A stretch of 64,000 bases of DNA from an uncultured Collinsella sp. (GTDB taxonomy: Bacteria; Actinomycetota; Coriobacteriia; Coriobacteriales; Coriobacteriaceae), in the NCBI GenBank assembly GCA_900542085.1, contig UQMK01000008.1, positions 13,427 to 77,426 on the forward strand, given 5' to 3'. Under the pieces are notes generated by a model. The model did no database searches. It was not told the origin of the DNA and saw nothing but the letters and a program-made list of their open reading frames with translations. The translations under genes were made by a program, and so were the position numbers. Shown in pieces: positions 1-8,299 of the stretch. The stretch's first letter is position 1, and each line of letters starts with the position of its first letter.

Positions 1-3000
1 GATGTAATTGAGTTGAGGAACCAGCCCCATGTACCCGTACCATAATCCGCAGAGATGCCACTCTGCTTGAAGGCAAGTTCAGTCGCATCAGCCACGGTCG
101 CGGTATCAACCATGGTGTAGTCAGCTGCAGGCGCCCACGTCTGAACATTACCGCCGCTGTCAACACCGATAATCTGCAGGGAAGCCTTTGTCTGCCCAGG
201 CATAGTACCGTCAGAGCCGTAGACCCAGGAAACTTTGTCACCGGCCTTGAGCGTGTAGTTACCGGCGCCCACATTTGCGAGCTTGCCGTTGACAAAGAAC
301 TGCCAGTAATTCCAAGTGGAAGCGTCAACCTTTTCGGTCGAGAGCTTTACGTCCTCATCAAACGGAGAGGTGAGCGAGTTGAGGTACCAGCCGTAGGAGC
401 CCGTCCCGGTGTCGGCGCCAATGCCAGCCTGCTTGAACACCTGCTCAGAGAGCTCAGCCGCGGTCGAGCCCTCCTTCACTTGGATAGTCGTGGGCTGAGC
501 CCAGGTCTGCTGGCTACCGTCCTTAGCCTGGCCAACAACCTCGCAGCTCACGGAGAGCTGGTCGGTGGGCGCCGGGTCGCCGTACTTGGAGTAGCACCAG
601 ACGACCGAGTCGCCGGCCTCGAGCACGTAGCCGCCCGCACCAACCGATGCGGCCGTGCCGTTGATGAAGAGCTGCCAGTACGCTCCGGTCTGCGAATCAT
701 AGCCAAGCGTTCGGCCCGCGTCGACAGGCGAGGTGATGGAATTGAGGTACCAGCCCCAGGTTCCCATGCCGTAATCGGCGGTGAGGCCGTGCTTCTTGAA
801 GAGCGCCTCAGAGAGGTCGGCGGCGGTAGACCCCGTTTTTAACGTGTACGGCTCGGCGGCGGTCCAGGTCTGCTGGTTGCCATCGGCATCGATGCCGATA
901 ACCGAGCATGTTGCTGTAACCTCAGGAGCGACCTGACCACTCGTTCCAAGCACGGTCACTGTCGCAGAGACGTCCTGGTTGGCGAGCTTTGCGTACGTGG
1001 CATTATCCGGATAGCGCTTGGCGTAACGCGCGTACTTCTCACTGGAAAGGCGAGAAGTAATGGTGACCTTGGTGTTGTACTCAGGCTGCGTGACAAGAAG
1101 GTTCTCCGCAGAGATGACACCAGTGTCGCTCGACTTGAAGAGGCGCCACTGCTGGCCGCTCATGTCGTCGTAGCCCTCGAGCTCAACCGGGACGATGCCC
1201 GAGCCCGCAGCGTCGGTAGACGCCTTGTCGTAGCTCCACGCGAGCTTACCATCGGCGTCGAGATACGCCTTCTGGAAGGCATGCATATTTGCGGTCACGC
1301 CGGCGGCGTCCTGGCCGTCGAGGATGGCCTCGGCGTAGCCCGCCTTGGCGGCCTCCATGAGCTTAAGCTCATTGTCGAGGTCGGCCTGATCCTGCGGCGC
1401 AACCGTGAAGTCAAGCGTCTTTGTGGCAGTGACCTCAGCGTTGTTCTTATCCGTAACCGTGCAGGTGAGTTTCGTGGAGACGGCGCTCTTACCGGCCTCG
1501 GGACGGAAGACCGTGCCCTTATAGCCGTTGAAGGTCACGTCATCGGTGCTCGCGGAGTACTCGACCTTATAGTATTTTCCGTCGACGCCGAGCGTGCTCG
1601 TGCGCGGCATCTGGAGGTCATCGGTCAGGCCGTCCTTATTGGCAACCGCATCGGTACCGGAGTACTTGATGTTGTTGTAAATAAACGCCGCGTCGACCTT
1701 CTCCTGCAGCGCCTTCTTGTCGGCAGCAACCTTCTCGGGGTCGCCCTTGACGGTCACGGTGAAGTCGTGCGTGCCCTCGACATCGCTCGGGCCGCCCTTC
1801 ACAAACGAAACCGTCGCGGTCAGCGTAACGGCGCGATCGCTCGAGGCGCGCGTCACCTTGCCGGTGTAATCGCTCCAGCCATAGCCGGACGGCCAAATGG
1901 CGTCGCCGTCGGAGCTCTTCCAGCTAACCTCGAACTTGCTCTTGGAGCCCGCGCGGTACGGAAGCGTGAGGTTGGACGTAACGGACTCGGCCGAATCGCC
2001 CGCAGCGTAACCGATGGCAACCTGCTCGGCGGCATCGTCGAGCATCTGCTGCACACGAGCCTCGTCCCAAGCCACCTGAACCGTCTTGTTGGGCTGGTAA
2101 TACTCGGTCTTCTCGCCATCGCGCGACAGTTCAAACGCCACATCGGCGCTACGCAGACCGTCGATGTTGTAACCGGTGTAGTCGTTGGGGTCAATGAAGA
2201 AGAACGTTACATCGCCATTGGTCTTGTCCTGCGCATCGGAGATGCCGACCGTGGCCTTGGCGTCCTCAGCCTTAAAGAGCACGCCGCCCTCGGAGACCTT
2301 AACGTCAACGTCGGTAAATCCCAGATCAGCAAGCTGTGCCTTCAGCGCATCATTGACGTTGCCGCCCTTGGCGCTGTAGTCAACAACAATCTGCTTGTTA
2401 GCATCGTTGAGCTTTTGGACTGCAGCCTCGAGCGAACCCGCGGCGATAACCTTGTTGGTGGAGACGAGCTCGACCGTCGAGCTTCCGCTCGTGGCGACAG
2501 CCTTCAGATACTTGCCAGCAGCAGATGCCGAGACCGTCGCCTCGGCGCCCGACATATCGGACAGCAGCGTCCAGTCGGCCGCGGGAGCCTTCGCGTCGTC
2601 GGCCGCATACCAAGCAACAGTCGCCTGACCGGTGACGTCGATACCATTGGTGGCCGAACCGTCGGCGCGCTTGGCCTGCGCCGTCGCCTTAACGCTATCA
2701 CCTGAGACGAGATGGGTCGTATCGCTATTGATCTGCGGCGTAGTGGTCACGCGCAGCAGGTTATACTCCCCCGCCGCGGTAACGCTGTCCGACGAAACCC
2801 ATTCAACCGTGTTGTCGAGAGCGCTCGCCGTGAGTTTGATACGCTTGCCGATGAGGGGATCGTTGAGCGTCAGCGCACCGGTCTCGGCGTCAATGCCGTC
2901 GGTGACTTCAACCCAATCCGAATCATCCTCGCCCTTGGCATACCAAGCGAGCGTGAGCTTAGCGTCCTCGGGCAGATCGGAATCAGACCAGCTCGAGGAG

Positions 3001-5495
3001 CCGGGAATCTTCACGCGCGGCGTGAGCACCGTGCCAACGGAGAGCGTCGTCGAAGAAGCCTCGTTGGGCGCAACGGACTTGAGCTTGTACTGACCGGCAA
3101 GCGTCACAGGGCCAACGGGGTCGACGGACTGCGTACCGCCGTAGGTGCTCTTCTTCTCGGTGCTCTTCACCGAGTTCTTGCTCGTGGCGATCACACGAAT
3201 GTACTTGCCCACCATATCGGCCGTGGGCGTGTACGTTGCGGAGTCGGTCGAATCGGGAATGTTGACGAAGTGGCTGTCGTAGGAGCTCTTGTCGTTGGAG
3301 TACTGCCACTGATAGTGGACCGTGTCCGTCGCGGAGACGTCAGTGTAGTAGTTGCCCTTGGTCGCCTTGGCCGTCAGAACCTTGCCTGCGGCAATCTGGC
3401 CAGATGCCAACGCGCCCTCAACCGTCACACCGTAAAGCTCAACGGAGCCAGCCTCGACAACGAGAACAGCACTCGACTTCTCGTCACCAAAACCGCCGTT
3501 AGCACATGCCACGACATATTTACCGGCGTAGGACGCATCGGGTGCAAAGGTATTGGTGGCCGCGCCATCGATCTTCGTCGTGCACGTCTTCGCTGTATCG
3601 CCGCAGTACCACGACCACGCGACGCGCTCGTTGGCGGTCACATCACCCGAAGCCGCATTGGCGGTCGCCGTGATAGCTTCGCCCGCATTGACCTCGCCCG
3701 TCTTATCGAGCTTAACGCTCGTGATGTTGACGGAGCCAGCGGCACCAATGCGGCTCGTGCCCTTAGTAGTGTAATCGCTGCCGCCAATCTTTGCGGTTAC
3801 ATGGCAACGGACCGACTTGCCCTCGTAAGCCGCGAGCTTAAGGGTACTCGACGTCGCACCTTCAATATCGGTGTAGATGCCGCCCTTGACATCTGCGACC
3901 TGCCACTGGTAGCTCAGCTTCGAGGAATCGATGTAATCGGAGGCGTCCTTCTTCTCTTTAGCAAGGGCTTGGACGGTGTCGTCAACGGTATAGACAAAGG
4001 TGCCGGAGGTGGAGCCTTCGGGGGCCAGGATGGCGGAGTAGATGTCCACAGCACCGGCTTGCTTGAAGGGACCCACGCCGTAGCCGGTCGACCAAGCACC
4101 AAAGGCTACATCATTGGCGCCCGCGTTCGCAGACACTGAGACATAGTAGCCCTCAAGGTCGTCAGTCACCGTAAACGTGGGGCCGGACTCCCCCTCGATG
4201 GTCTCCCACTTTGTGGAGCTGCTGGGCGCCGGCGTGCCCTTGTACTTCTTCCAGGTGTAGGTGACCTTGGAGTTGTCGACGTAAGAGGGGCTGTAGCTCG
4301 AACCGGTGTACGCCTTAGCCGTGAGGGTCGCGCCGATCTCCGTGGAAGGCGCAGAAAGCTCGACGCCGGCGAGCTTGACCGCGCCGGCCTTGAGCACGGC
4401 GTCGCTCGTCGTGGCCTCAACGTCGTTTACCCCGGCGCTTGCCTTGACCTTGACGTACTTGCCCTCGAGAGCGTCGGTTAGCGTGAGGGAGGCAGTCGTC
4501 GCGCCTTCAATCTCGGCCCAGCCGGAGTTTTTGTTGGTCGACTCGTACCAGGTGTAGGTCACCTTGGTGTCGCTCGCGGCGGGCGTGTTGTACGCAGTGT
4601 ACGGCGTAGCGGTCAGAGTGTCGCCAACGGCGGGAGACGAGCTACTCAGCTTGACGGAGTAGAGGTTTGCCTGCCCAGCGCCCAACACGGGACCGGGAAT
4701 GTAATTGGCATTGATGCCCGAGCCATAAGAGACGGAGGGGCCGTAGTAGTCCTTGCCACCCGCCGTCACCTTGCAGATGAAGTACTTGCCCACCATGGCG
4801 TCGGTGACGGTAAGGGACTGCTCATGGCCTACGACCTCGGTGTAGTCGGAGACGTCGTTGCTTGTCTTAACCGTGCCAGCAAGCCAGGTGTAGGTCCAGG
4901 TGCCGGGGTTGGAAACAGACTGAGTTTCGGTGGTGGGGTCACCCCAATAGTCCTCGGTCTCCACCTCGTCATACATGTTGGCCCAAAGCGTGTCGCCCGC
5001 GCTGAGCGCACCAGACTTCCACTGGAAAGAAGAGGCGTTGTCCTTATCCTTGGAATCCTGAATGTAGACCTTGGCATCGCTCGTAAGCGTCGTGGCGGAA
5101 GCGGCAACGGCCTTCGGCTCGCCCTGCTCCGAGGCGACAGATGCTGCCGCCGCAGGGTTCTCGGCGTTGGCGGCGTCATCGGCTGACGCGCTATCGTTGT
5201 CTGCGGTATTCGTGCCGTCCTCGGCGGCATTCGTGCCGTCCTCAGCAGCGGCGCCATTCGAGCCAGCATCGGCAACCGCGCCCTCGCCGGCAGCCGAACC
5301 CTCGCCCGGCGTTGTCGCCTGCGCCACGGCCTCGGCAATGCCCTCGGCGCCCTCGGCCCACATCTGGGCGGGCGTGGTGCCAAAGGCCATCGCGAAGGCC
5401 AGGAATGCCACCAGGCCGCGCTTGGCTACTCCACGGACAATCGCTCCATGACGACGCCACGAGGCGCGCTGGCACTCGTCCTCAAACATATCCAT
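1..5495 (-). CDS. Giant secreted surface protein with Ig-like repeats and DUF4430 (transcobalamin-like) repeats, 3' end outside window
   Basis: The frame is open from the ATG at 5495 to the left edge (at least 1,831 codons). The start has an AGGAGA ribosome site. Residues 1-50 are a long signal peptide (basic stretch, then LVAFLAFAMAFGTTPAQMWA). An acidic, Ala-rich linker follows to about residue 130. Then come at least six Ig-like repeats, each ending in a motif such as LTVTDAMVGKYFICKV or LTLTDALEGKYVKVKA, and a region resembling atrophied bacterial Ig domains (about 950-1500). From about 1,530 there are three repeats of about 120 residues with W-G-W-Y-L-N-S, W-Q-L-F-I-N-G and VGAGGYVLEAGD motifs. 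These match DUF4430 (PF14478), related to the C-terminal domain of transcobalamin and intrinsic factor. The third repeat is cut by the edge, so any cell-wall anchor is not visible. A cobalamin riboswitch precedes the gene. A role in corrinoid capture is inference. Confidence 0.88.
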   Translation of the reverse strand, partial: MDMFEDECQRASWRRHGAIVRGVAKRGLVAFLAFAMAFGTTPAQMWAEGAEGIAEAVAQATTPGEGSAAGEGAVADAGSNGAAAEDGTNAAEDGTNTADNDSASADDAANAENPAAAASVASEQGEPKAVAASATTLTSDAKVYIQDSKDKDNASSFQWKSGALSAGDTLWANMYDEVETEDYWGDPTTETQSVSNPGTWTYTWLAGTVKTSNDVSDYTEVVGHEQSLTVTDAMVGKYFICKVTAGGKDYYGPSVSYGSGINANYIPGPVLGAGQANLYSVKLSSSSPAVGDTLTATPYTAYNTPAASDTKVTYTWYESTNKNSGWAEIEGATTASLTLTDALEGKYVKVKASAGVNDVEATTSDAVLKAGAVKLAGVELSAPSTEIGATLTAKAYTGSSYSPSYVDNSKVTYTWKKYKGTPAPSSSTKWETIEGESGPTFTVTDDLEGYYVSVSANAGANDVAFGAWSTGYGVGPFKQAGAVDIYSAILAPEGSTSGTFVYTVDDTVQALAKEKKDASDYIDSSKLSYQWQVADVKGGIYTDIEGATSSTLKLAAYEGKSVRCHVTAKIGGSDYTTKGTSRIGAAGSVNITSVKLDKTGEVNAGEAITATANAASGDVTANERVAWSWYCGDTAKTCTTKIDGAATNTFAPDASYAGKYVVACANGGFGDEKSSAVLVVEAGSVELYGVTVEGALASGQIAAGKVLTAKATKGNYYTDVSATDTVHYQWQYSNDKSSYDSHFVNIPDSTDSATYTPTADMVGKYIRVIATSKNSVKSTEKKSTYGGTQSVDPVGPVTLAGQYKLKSVAPNEASSTTLSVGTVLTPRVKIPGSSSWSDSDLPEDAKLTLAWYAKGEDDSDWVEVTDGIDAETGALTLNDPLIGKRIKLTASALDNTVEWVSSDSVTAAGEYNLLRVTTTPQINSDTTHLVSGDSVKATAQAKRADGSATNGIDVTGQATVAWYAADDAKAPAADWTLLSDMSGAEATVSASAAGKYLKAVATSGSSTVELVSTNKVIAAGSLEAAVQKLNDANKQIVVDYSAKGGNVNDALKAQLADLGFTDVDVKVSEGGVLFKAEDAKATVGISDAQDKTNGDVTFFFIDPNDYTGYNIDGLRSADVAFELSRDGEKTEYYQPNKTVQVAWDEARVQQMLDDAAEQVAIGYAAGDSAESVTSNLTLPYRAGSKSKFEVSWKSSDGDAIWPSGYGWSDYTGKVTRASSDRAVTLTATVSFVKGGPSDVEGTHDFTVTVKGDPEKVAADKKALQEKVDAAFIYNNIKYSGTDAVANKDGLTDDLQMPRTSTLGVDGKYYKVEYSASTDDVTFNGYKGTVFRPEAGKSAVSTKLTCTVTDKNNAEVTATKTLDFTVAPQDQADLDNELKLMEAAKAGYAEAILDGQDAAGVTANMHAFQKAYLDADGKLAWSYDKASTDAAGSGIVPVELEGYDDMSGQQWRLFKSSDTGVISAENLLVTQPEYNTKVTITSRLSSEKYARYAKRYPDNATYAKLANQDVSATVTVLGTSGQVAPEVTATCSVIGIDADGNQQTWTAAEPYTLKTGSTAADLSEALFKKHGLTADYGMGTWGWYLNSITSPVDAGRTLGYDSQTGAYWQLFINGTAASVGAGGYVLEAGDSVVWCYSKYGDPAPTDQLSVSCEVVGQAKDGSQQTWAQPTTIQVKEGSTAAELSEQVFKQAGIGADTGTGSYGWYLNSLTSPFDEDVKLSTEKVDASTWNYWQFFVNGKLANVGAGNYTLKAGDKVSWVYGSDGTMPGQTKASLQIIGVDSGGNVQTWAPAADYTMVDTATVADATELAFKQSGISADYGTGTWGWFLNSIT

Positions 5496-5568
5496 TTGTC
5501 TCCTATTGTCTGCACTTGGAGCATTGCCCAGCGGCTGCCCCACGTCATCGCGCATATTGCGCTTGAGT

Positions 5569-5582
5569 ACCCCCATCGGGGT
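5569..5582 (-). promoter_or_regulatory. Short GC hairpin in the riboswitch-gene leader
   Basis: On the minus strand ACCCC and GGGGT pair around a 4-nt loop, lying between the aptamer and the ribosome site. It has no T-run, so it is not a simple intrinsic terminator. It may belong to the riboswitch expression platform. This is inference from position only. Confidence 0.35.
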
Positions 5583-5634
5583 CCCCCTTCCCTCCAGAGC
5601 CCAACGCGTACCGGCGGCATGCGCCGCGCCCGCG

Positions 5635-5800
5635 TGCAAGATGGGAGGCGATCCGACTTAACCTTACCGACCCGGGCGCGTCGTCCGATCTGCGACGCGA
5701 ACATCCCGGGCCAAGAGGAATTACGGTTACTGGTACAGCCGGGGACTTGCACCCCGATTCTCCCAAACGCGCAGGAAAACCGCGCGTTCGTGCGTCTCCG
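5635..5800 (-). promoter_or_regulatory. Cobalamin (adenosylcobalamin) riboswitch upstream of the DUF4430 surface protein
   Basis: Read on the minus strand, 5750-5732 gives GCAAGTCCCCGGCTGTACC, the core B12-box pattern (GTGCAAGTCC..GCTGTnCC). It is followed by AGTAACCGTAA and, at 5659-5643, AAGTCGGATCGCCTCCC, which fits the 3' conserved AGTC-GGA-nnCC-nCC segment. A GGTTTTCC..GGGAGAA segment lies 5' of the box as expected. The aptamer ends about 140 nt before the start codon. By family knowledge B12 binding usually lowers expression, so the surface protein is likely made when B12 is scarce. Confidence 0.85.
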
Positions 5801-5820
5801 CACCACCATCTAGGCCATCG

Positions 5821-5850
5821 ATTATTACTGTCAGTATGGTAGCACGCAAA
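5821..5850 (-). promoter_or_regulatory. Candidate promoter with embedded palindrome for the riboswitch transcript
   Basis: On the minus strand TTGCGT, a 17-bp spacer and AATAAT sit just before the riboswitch and form a weak sigma-70-like pair. Within the spacer is the perfect 11-bp palindrome TACTGACAGTA (5826-5836), which could be an operator. Support is from spacing and symmetry only. Confidence 0.3.
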
Positions 5851-5962
5851 AGGGCCCCGCACACAGGCGAAGCCCAAGGTAAAAGCTATGGTTTGCGATA
5901 GAAAAGGGCGTGGATGGAGTGCAGAGCAAAAGGATCCGTCTTTCTCTGATTCCGGGGAATCG

Positions 5963-7726
5963 CTAACGCTTGCCGCCGTGACTGTTGCGCCAGATCTCGC
6001 GGCCCAGCATCAGCGCCAGTACCAGCGCGCTCACGTAGCCCATAAAGCCAATGACCGGGATACCGAACACAACCGGCTCGATGCGCGCGTAGTACACCAC
6101 CGACGAGCCGATAAACAGGCCGGCAATCACAATTGCCATCGACATGCGGTCGATAATTCCACCCAGCTGTCGCAGCGCCTTATCGCTGCTCATGATCTGC
6201 GTGTTTATCTTAAGCTGACCGCGCGTGAGCATACGCGACGCCAAGCCCAGATACTCGGCCGCCTCGAGCGAGCCTTTTGCCGCGCGATAGCTGCTCGCGG
6301 CAAGATCGCGCCCCATTTCGCGGACGCGCGCATAGGCGCTCTTCTCGTTTTTGATGTGCGCTTGGATGATCTGGATCATGTTGACGTTGGGCATGTACTC
6401 GGTCAGCAGACCCTCGAGCGTCACCATGCCGCGGGCGAACATCGTCACCACGCTCGGCAGCTCAACGTCGTTTTTGCGCGCCAGGTTTAGCAACGAGGTC
6501 AAAAACTCGCCGATATCCAGGTCCTTAAGATCGAGTCCTGCAAAGTCGGCTACGATAAAGTCCAAATCGGACAAAAAGGCCGAATGATCGAGCTCGGCCG
6601 AATCACCGCGCGTCACGGCAAAACGCATGAGCGAATCCTTGAGCTTGGGCACATCGCCCTCGGCCACGGCGAAAATCATATCCTTGACGATACCGCGGTC
6701 GTGGCTCGACATGCGCCCGACCATGCCCAGGTCAATAAAGTAGACAATGCCGTCTTTGAGGATGATGTTTCCCGCATGCGGGTCGGCATGGAAAAAGCCG
6801 TCGTCGAGCACCTGCGTCGAATAGTCCTCGACGATCGCGGCGCCAATCTTCTCTAAGTCATAGCCCTCGGCCACCAGGCGCTCGGGATCGGCAATGGAGA
6901 TGCCGTCGATGTAGTCCATGACCACCACGTGCTCGGTGCAAAGATCTAGGTAGGACTTGGGGCACGACACGCCATGCACGCTTTTGTGGAAGTCATAGAA
7001 ATCGTTGAGGTTTTTGGCCTCGGCCAAAAAGTTGGTCTCCTCGCGAAACGAGGTCCACAGCTCTTCGACCACGCCGTGCAGGTCAACAAACTGATCGGTG
7101 TTGACGAACTTGGAAACGATGCGCACCACCGAACGGATGATGTCTATGTCCTGCGCCATGACCTGCTGCGCGCCGGGGCGTTGCACCTTAACGGCCACGT
7201 CCTCGCCCGTCACCAGGCGGGCACGGTGTACCTGCGCGAGCGACGCGCTTCCGAGCGGGTTGGGGTCGATCGCGTCGAACATCTGCCCCAGGCGCTGGCC
7301 GTACTCCTCTTCCAGACAGCGGAGCACTACCTCATACGGCACCGGGTCTACGTCGGAGCGCAGGCGGCGCAGCTCGTCGCAAAACCGCTGCGGCAAAATC
7401 TCGGAGCGGTTAGCCAGAATCTGCCCCATCTTGACGAACATGGGGCCAAGCTCTTCGAGCAGACGACGCAGGCGCACCGGCGTGAGGTTATCCCATACGC
7501 GGTACTTTTTGATCAGGCGAACGATCTGCCCAATGCGTTCGCGGCGGCCTGCCGGCGTGAGCTGGTATTCCTCGTCCGGCGCCATCGCGTCGGGCTCTTC
7601 GGGAACCATATCGACAGCACGCGGCTTCTTGCGAGCGCCCGAGACGGCGGCATCGACCTCATCGACAACCGCCGCCTCGTCACCCAAGGGATCTAGATTG
7701 TTGTAATCGGTGGTGGAATCTGCCAT
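5963..7726 (-). CDS. UbiB/ABC1/AarF-family atypical kinase
   Basis: 587 residues, the usual size for bacterial UbiB-like proteins. Family landmarks are visible in order: the KMGQ motif (KxGQ, near residue 96), LGSASLAQVHRA, AVKVQRP carrying the nucleotide-binding lysine, FFHADPHAGNI as catalytic loop and IDLGMVG as the DFG equivalent. Two hydrophobic segments at the C-terminus should anchor it to the membrane. The family has ATPase or kinase-like activity linked to isoprenoid-lipid metabolism, but the substrate in anaerobic actinobacteria is unknown and no ubiquinone genes lie nearby. It starts 8 bases after the stop of the small gene at 7735-8151, so the two are probably co-transcribed. The ribosome site is weak, which suggests translational coupling. 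Confidence 0.9.
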   Translation of the reverse strand: MADSTTDYNNLDPLGDEAAVVDEVDAAVSGARKKPRAVDMVPEEPDAMAPDEEYQLTPAGRRERIGQIVRLIKKYRVWDNLTPVRLRRLLEELGPMFVKMGQILANRSEILPQRFCDELRRLRSDVDPVPYEVVLRCLEEEYGQRLGQMFDAIDPNPLGSASLAQVHRARLVTGEDVAVKVQRPGAQQVMAQDIDIIRSVVRIVSKFVNTDQFVDLHGVVEELWTSFREETNFLAEAKNLNDFYDFHKSVHGVSCPKSYLDLCTEHVVVMDYIDGISIADPERLVAEGYDLEKIGAAIVEDYSTQVLDDGFFHADPHAGNIILKDGIVYFIDLGMVGRMSSHDRGIVKDMIFAVAEGDVPKLKDSLMRFAVTRGDSAELDHSAFLSDLDFIVADFAGLDLKDLDIGEFLTSLLNLARKNDVELPSVVTMFARGMVTLEGLLTEYMPNVNMIQIIQAHIKNEKSAYARVREMGRDLAASSYRAAKGSLEAAEYLGLASRMLTRGQLKINTQIMSSDKALRQLGGIIDRMSMAIVIAGLFIGSSVVYYARIEPVVFGIPVIGFMGYVSALVLALMLGREIWRNSHGGKR

Positions 7727-7734
7727 CTGCGCTG

Positions 7735-8151
7735 CTACTCGGCCTCTTCGGTGTCCTCTGCATCGTCGGGCTCAACGGACTCGACGGGCACCGAAGTCAC
7801 GTTGTCCTCGACCGAATCGACGATGTCGCGCACATGGGCCAAAAAGGCCGTGCGCTCGGGGGCGGTCATAACGCGGACGCGGGCCAGGATGAGCTCGTCG
7901 AGCACGCGCTGCGCCGCAGTCTCGCCCTGCATGCCCAGACGCTCGGTCAGGTCGGAAATGGTGCCACCGGCCTGCTCGAACATATCGGACACGCTGCGGG
8001 CGATATCGGGGGTTCCGGCGTCCTTGCGAACCTGCTCGCCTTTGGTATTGAGGTCGTCAAGGACCTTCTTGCCGCCCTCGACGGCAACGGCGGCGGCGCC
8101 GAAGCCCACGTTGATGGCACCGTTAACAAGCTGATCGAATTTCATAACCAT
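7735..8151 (-). CDS. Small helical phasin-like protein upstream of UbiB
   Basis: 138 residues from the ATG at 8151, chosen because GGAG lies 6 bases upstream. A TTG four codons earlier would place that site inside the gene. The protein begins with MVMKFDQLVNGAINVGFGAA, continues with long amphipathic helices and ends in an acidic tail (EPDDAEDTEEAE). The style resembles phasin-like or UbiB-partner helical proteins that accompany ABC1 kinases in several actinobacteria. I cannot assign a family firmly. It is immediately followed by the UbiB gene, so it may help dock or regulate that kinase at the membrane. Confidence 0.75.
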   Translation of the reverse strand: MVMKFDQLVNGAINVGFGAAAVAVEGGKKVLDDLNTKGEQVRKDAGTPDIARSVSDMFEQAGGTISDLTERLGMQGETAAQRVLDELILARVRVMTAPERTAFLAHVRDIVDSVEDNVTSVPVESVEPDDAEDTEEAE

Positions 8152-8243
8152 GGTTGGCTCCAATCATGAACAACTGCATTGGCCTTCTTGTACCCAAGAT
8201 TGAGCGAACGACACAAAATCGTTTTACCGCCGAGATAGAAATC

Positions 8244-8280
8244 GAGCGGGGCAAAGCCTTTGACGGCGTTTGTCCCGCTC
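8244..8280 (-). terminator. Probable terminator of the C69 dipeptidase gene
   Basis: A 14-16 bp imperfect stem pairs GAGCGGGACAAACGCC with GGCTTTGCCCCGCTC on the minus strand, 20-55 bases after the dipeptidase stop codon. The following T-stretch is weak (CGATTTCT), so termination strength is uncertain. Confidence 0.5.
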
Positions 8281-8299
8281 GCTCGCTGCAAGGTTGTCT

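Noticed and set aside
1281..4139. Long plus-strand ORFs of 474 and 475 residues opposite the surface protein
   Set aside because: They are antisense shadows. The minus-strand frame has a signal peptide, repeated domains and a ribosome site, while these are Arg/Val-rich with no recognisable motif.
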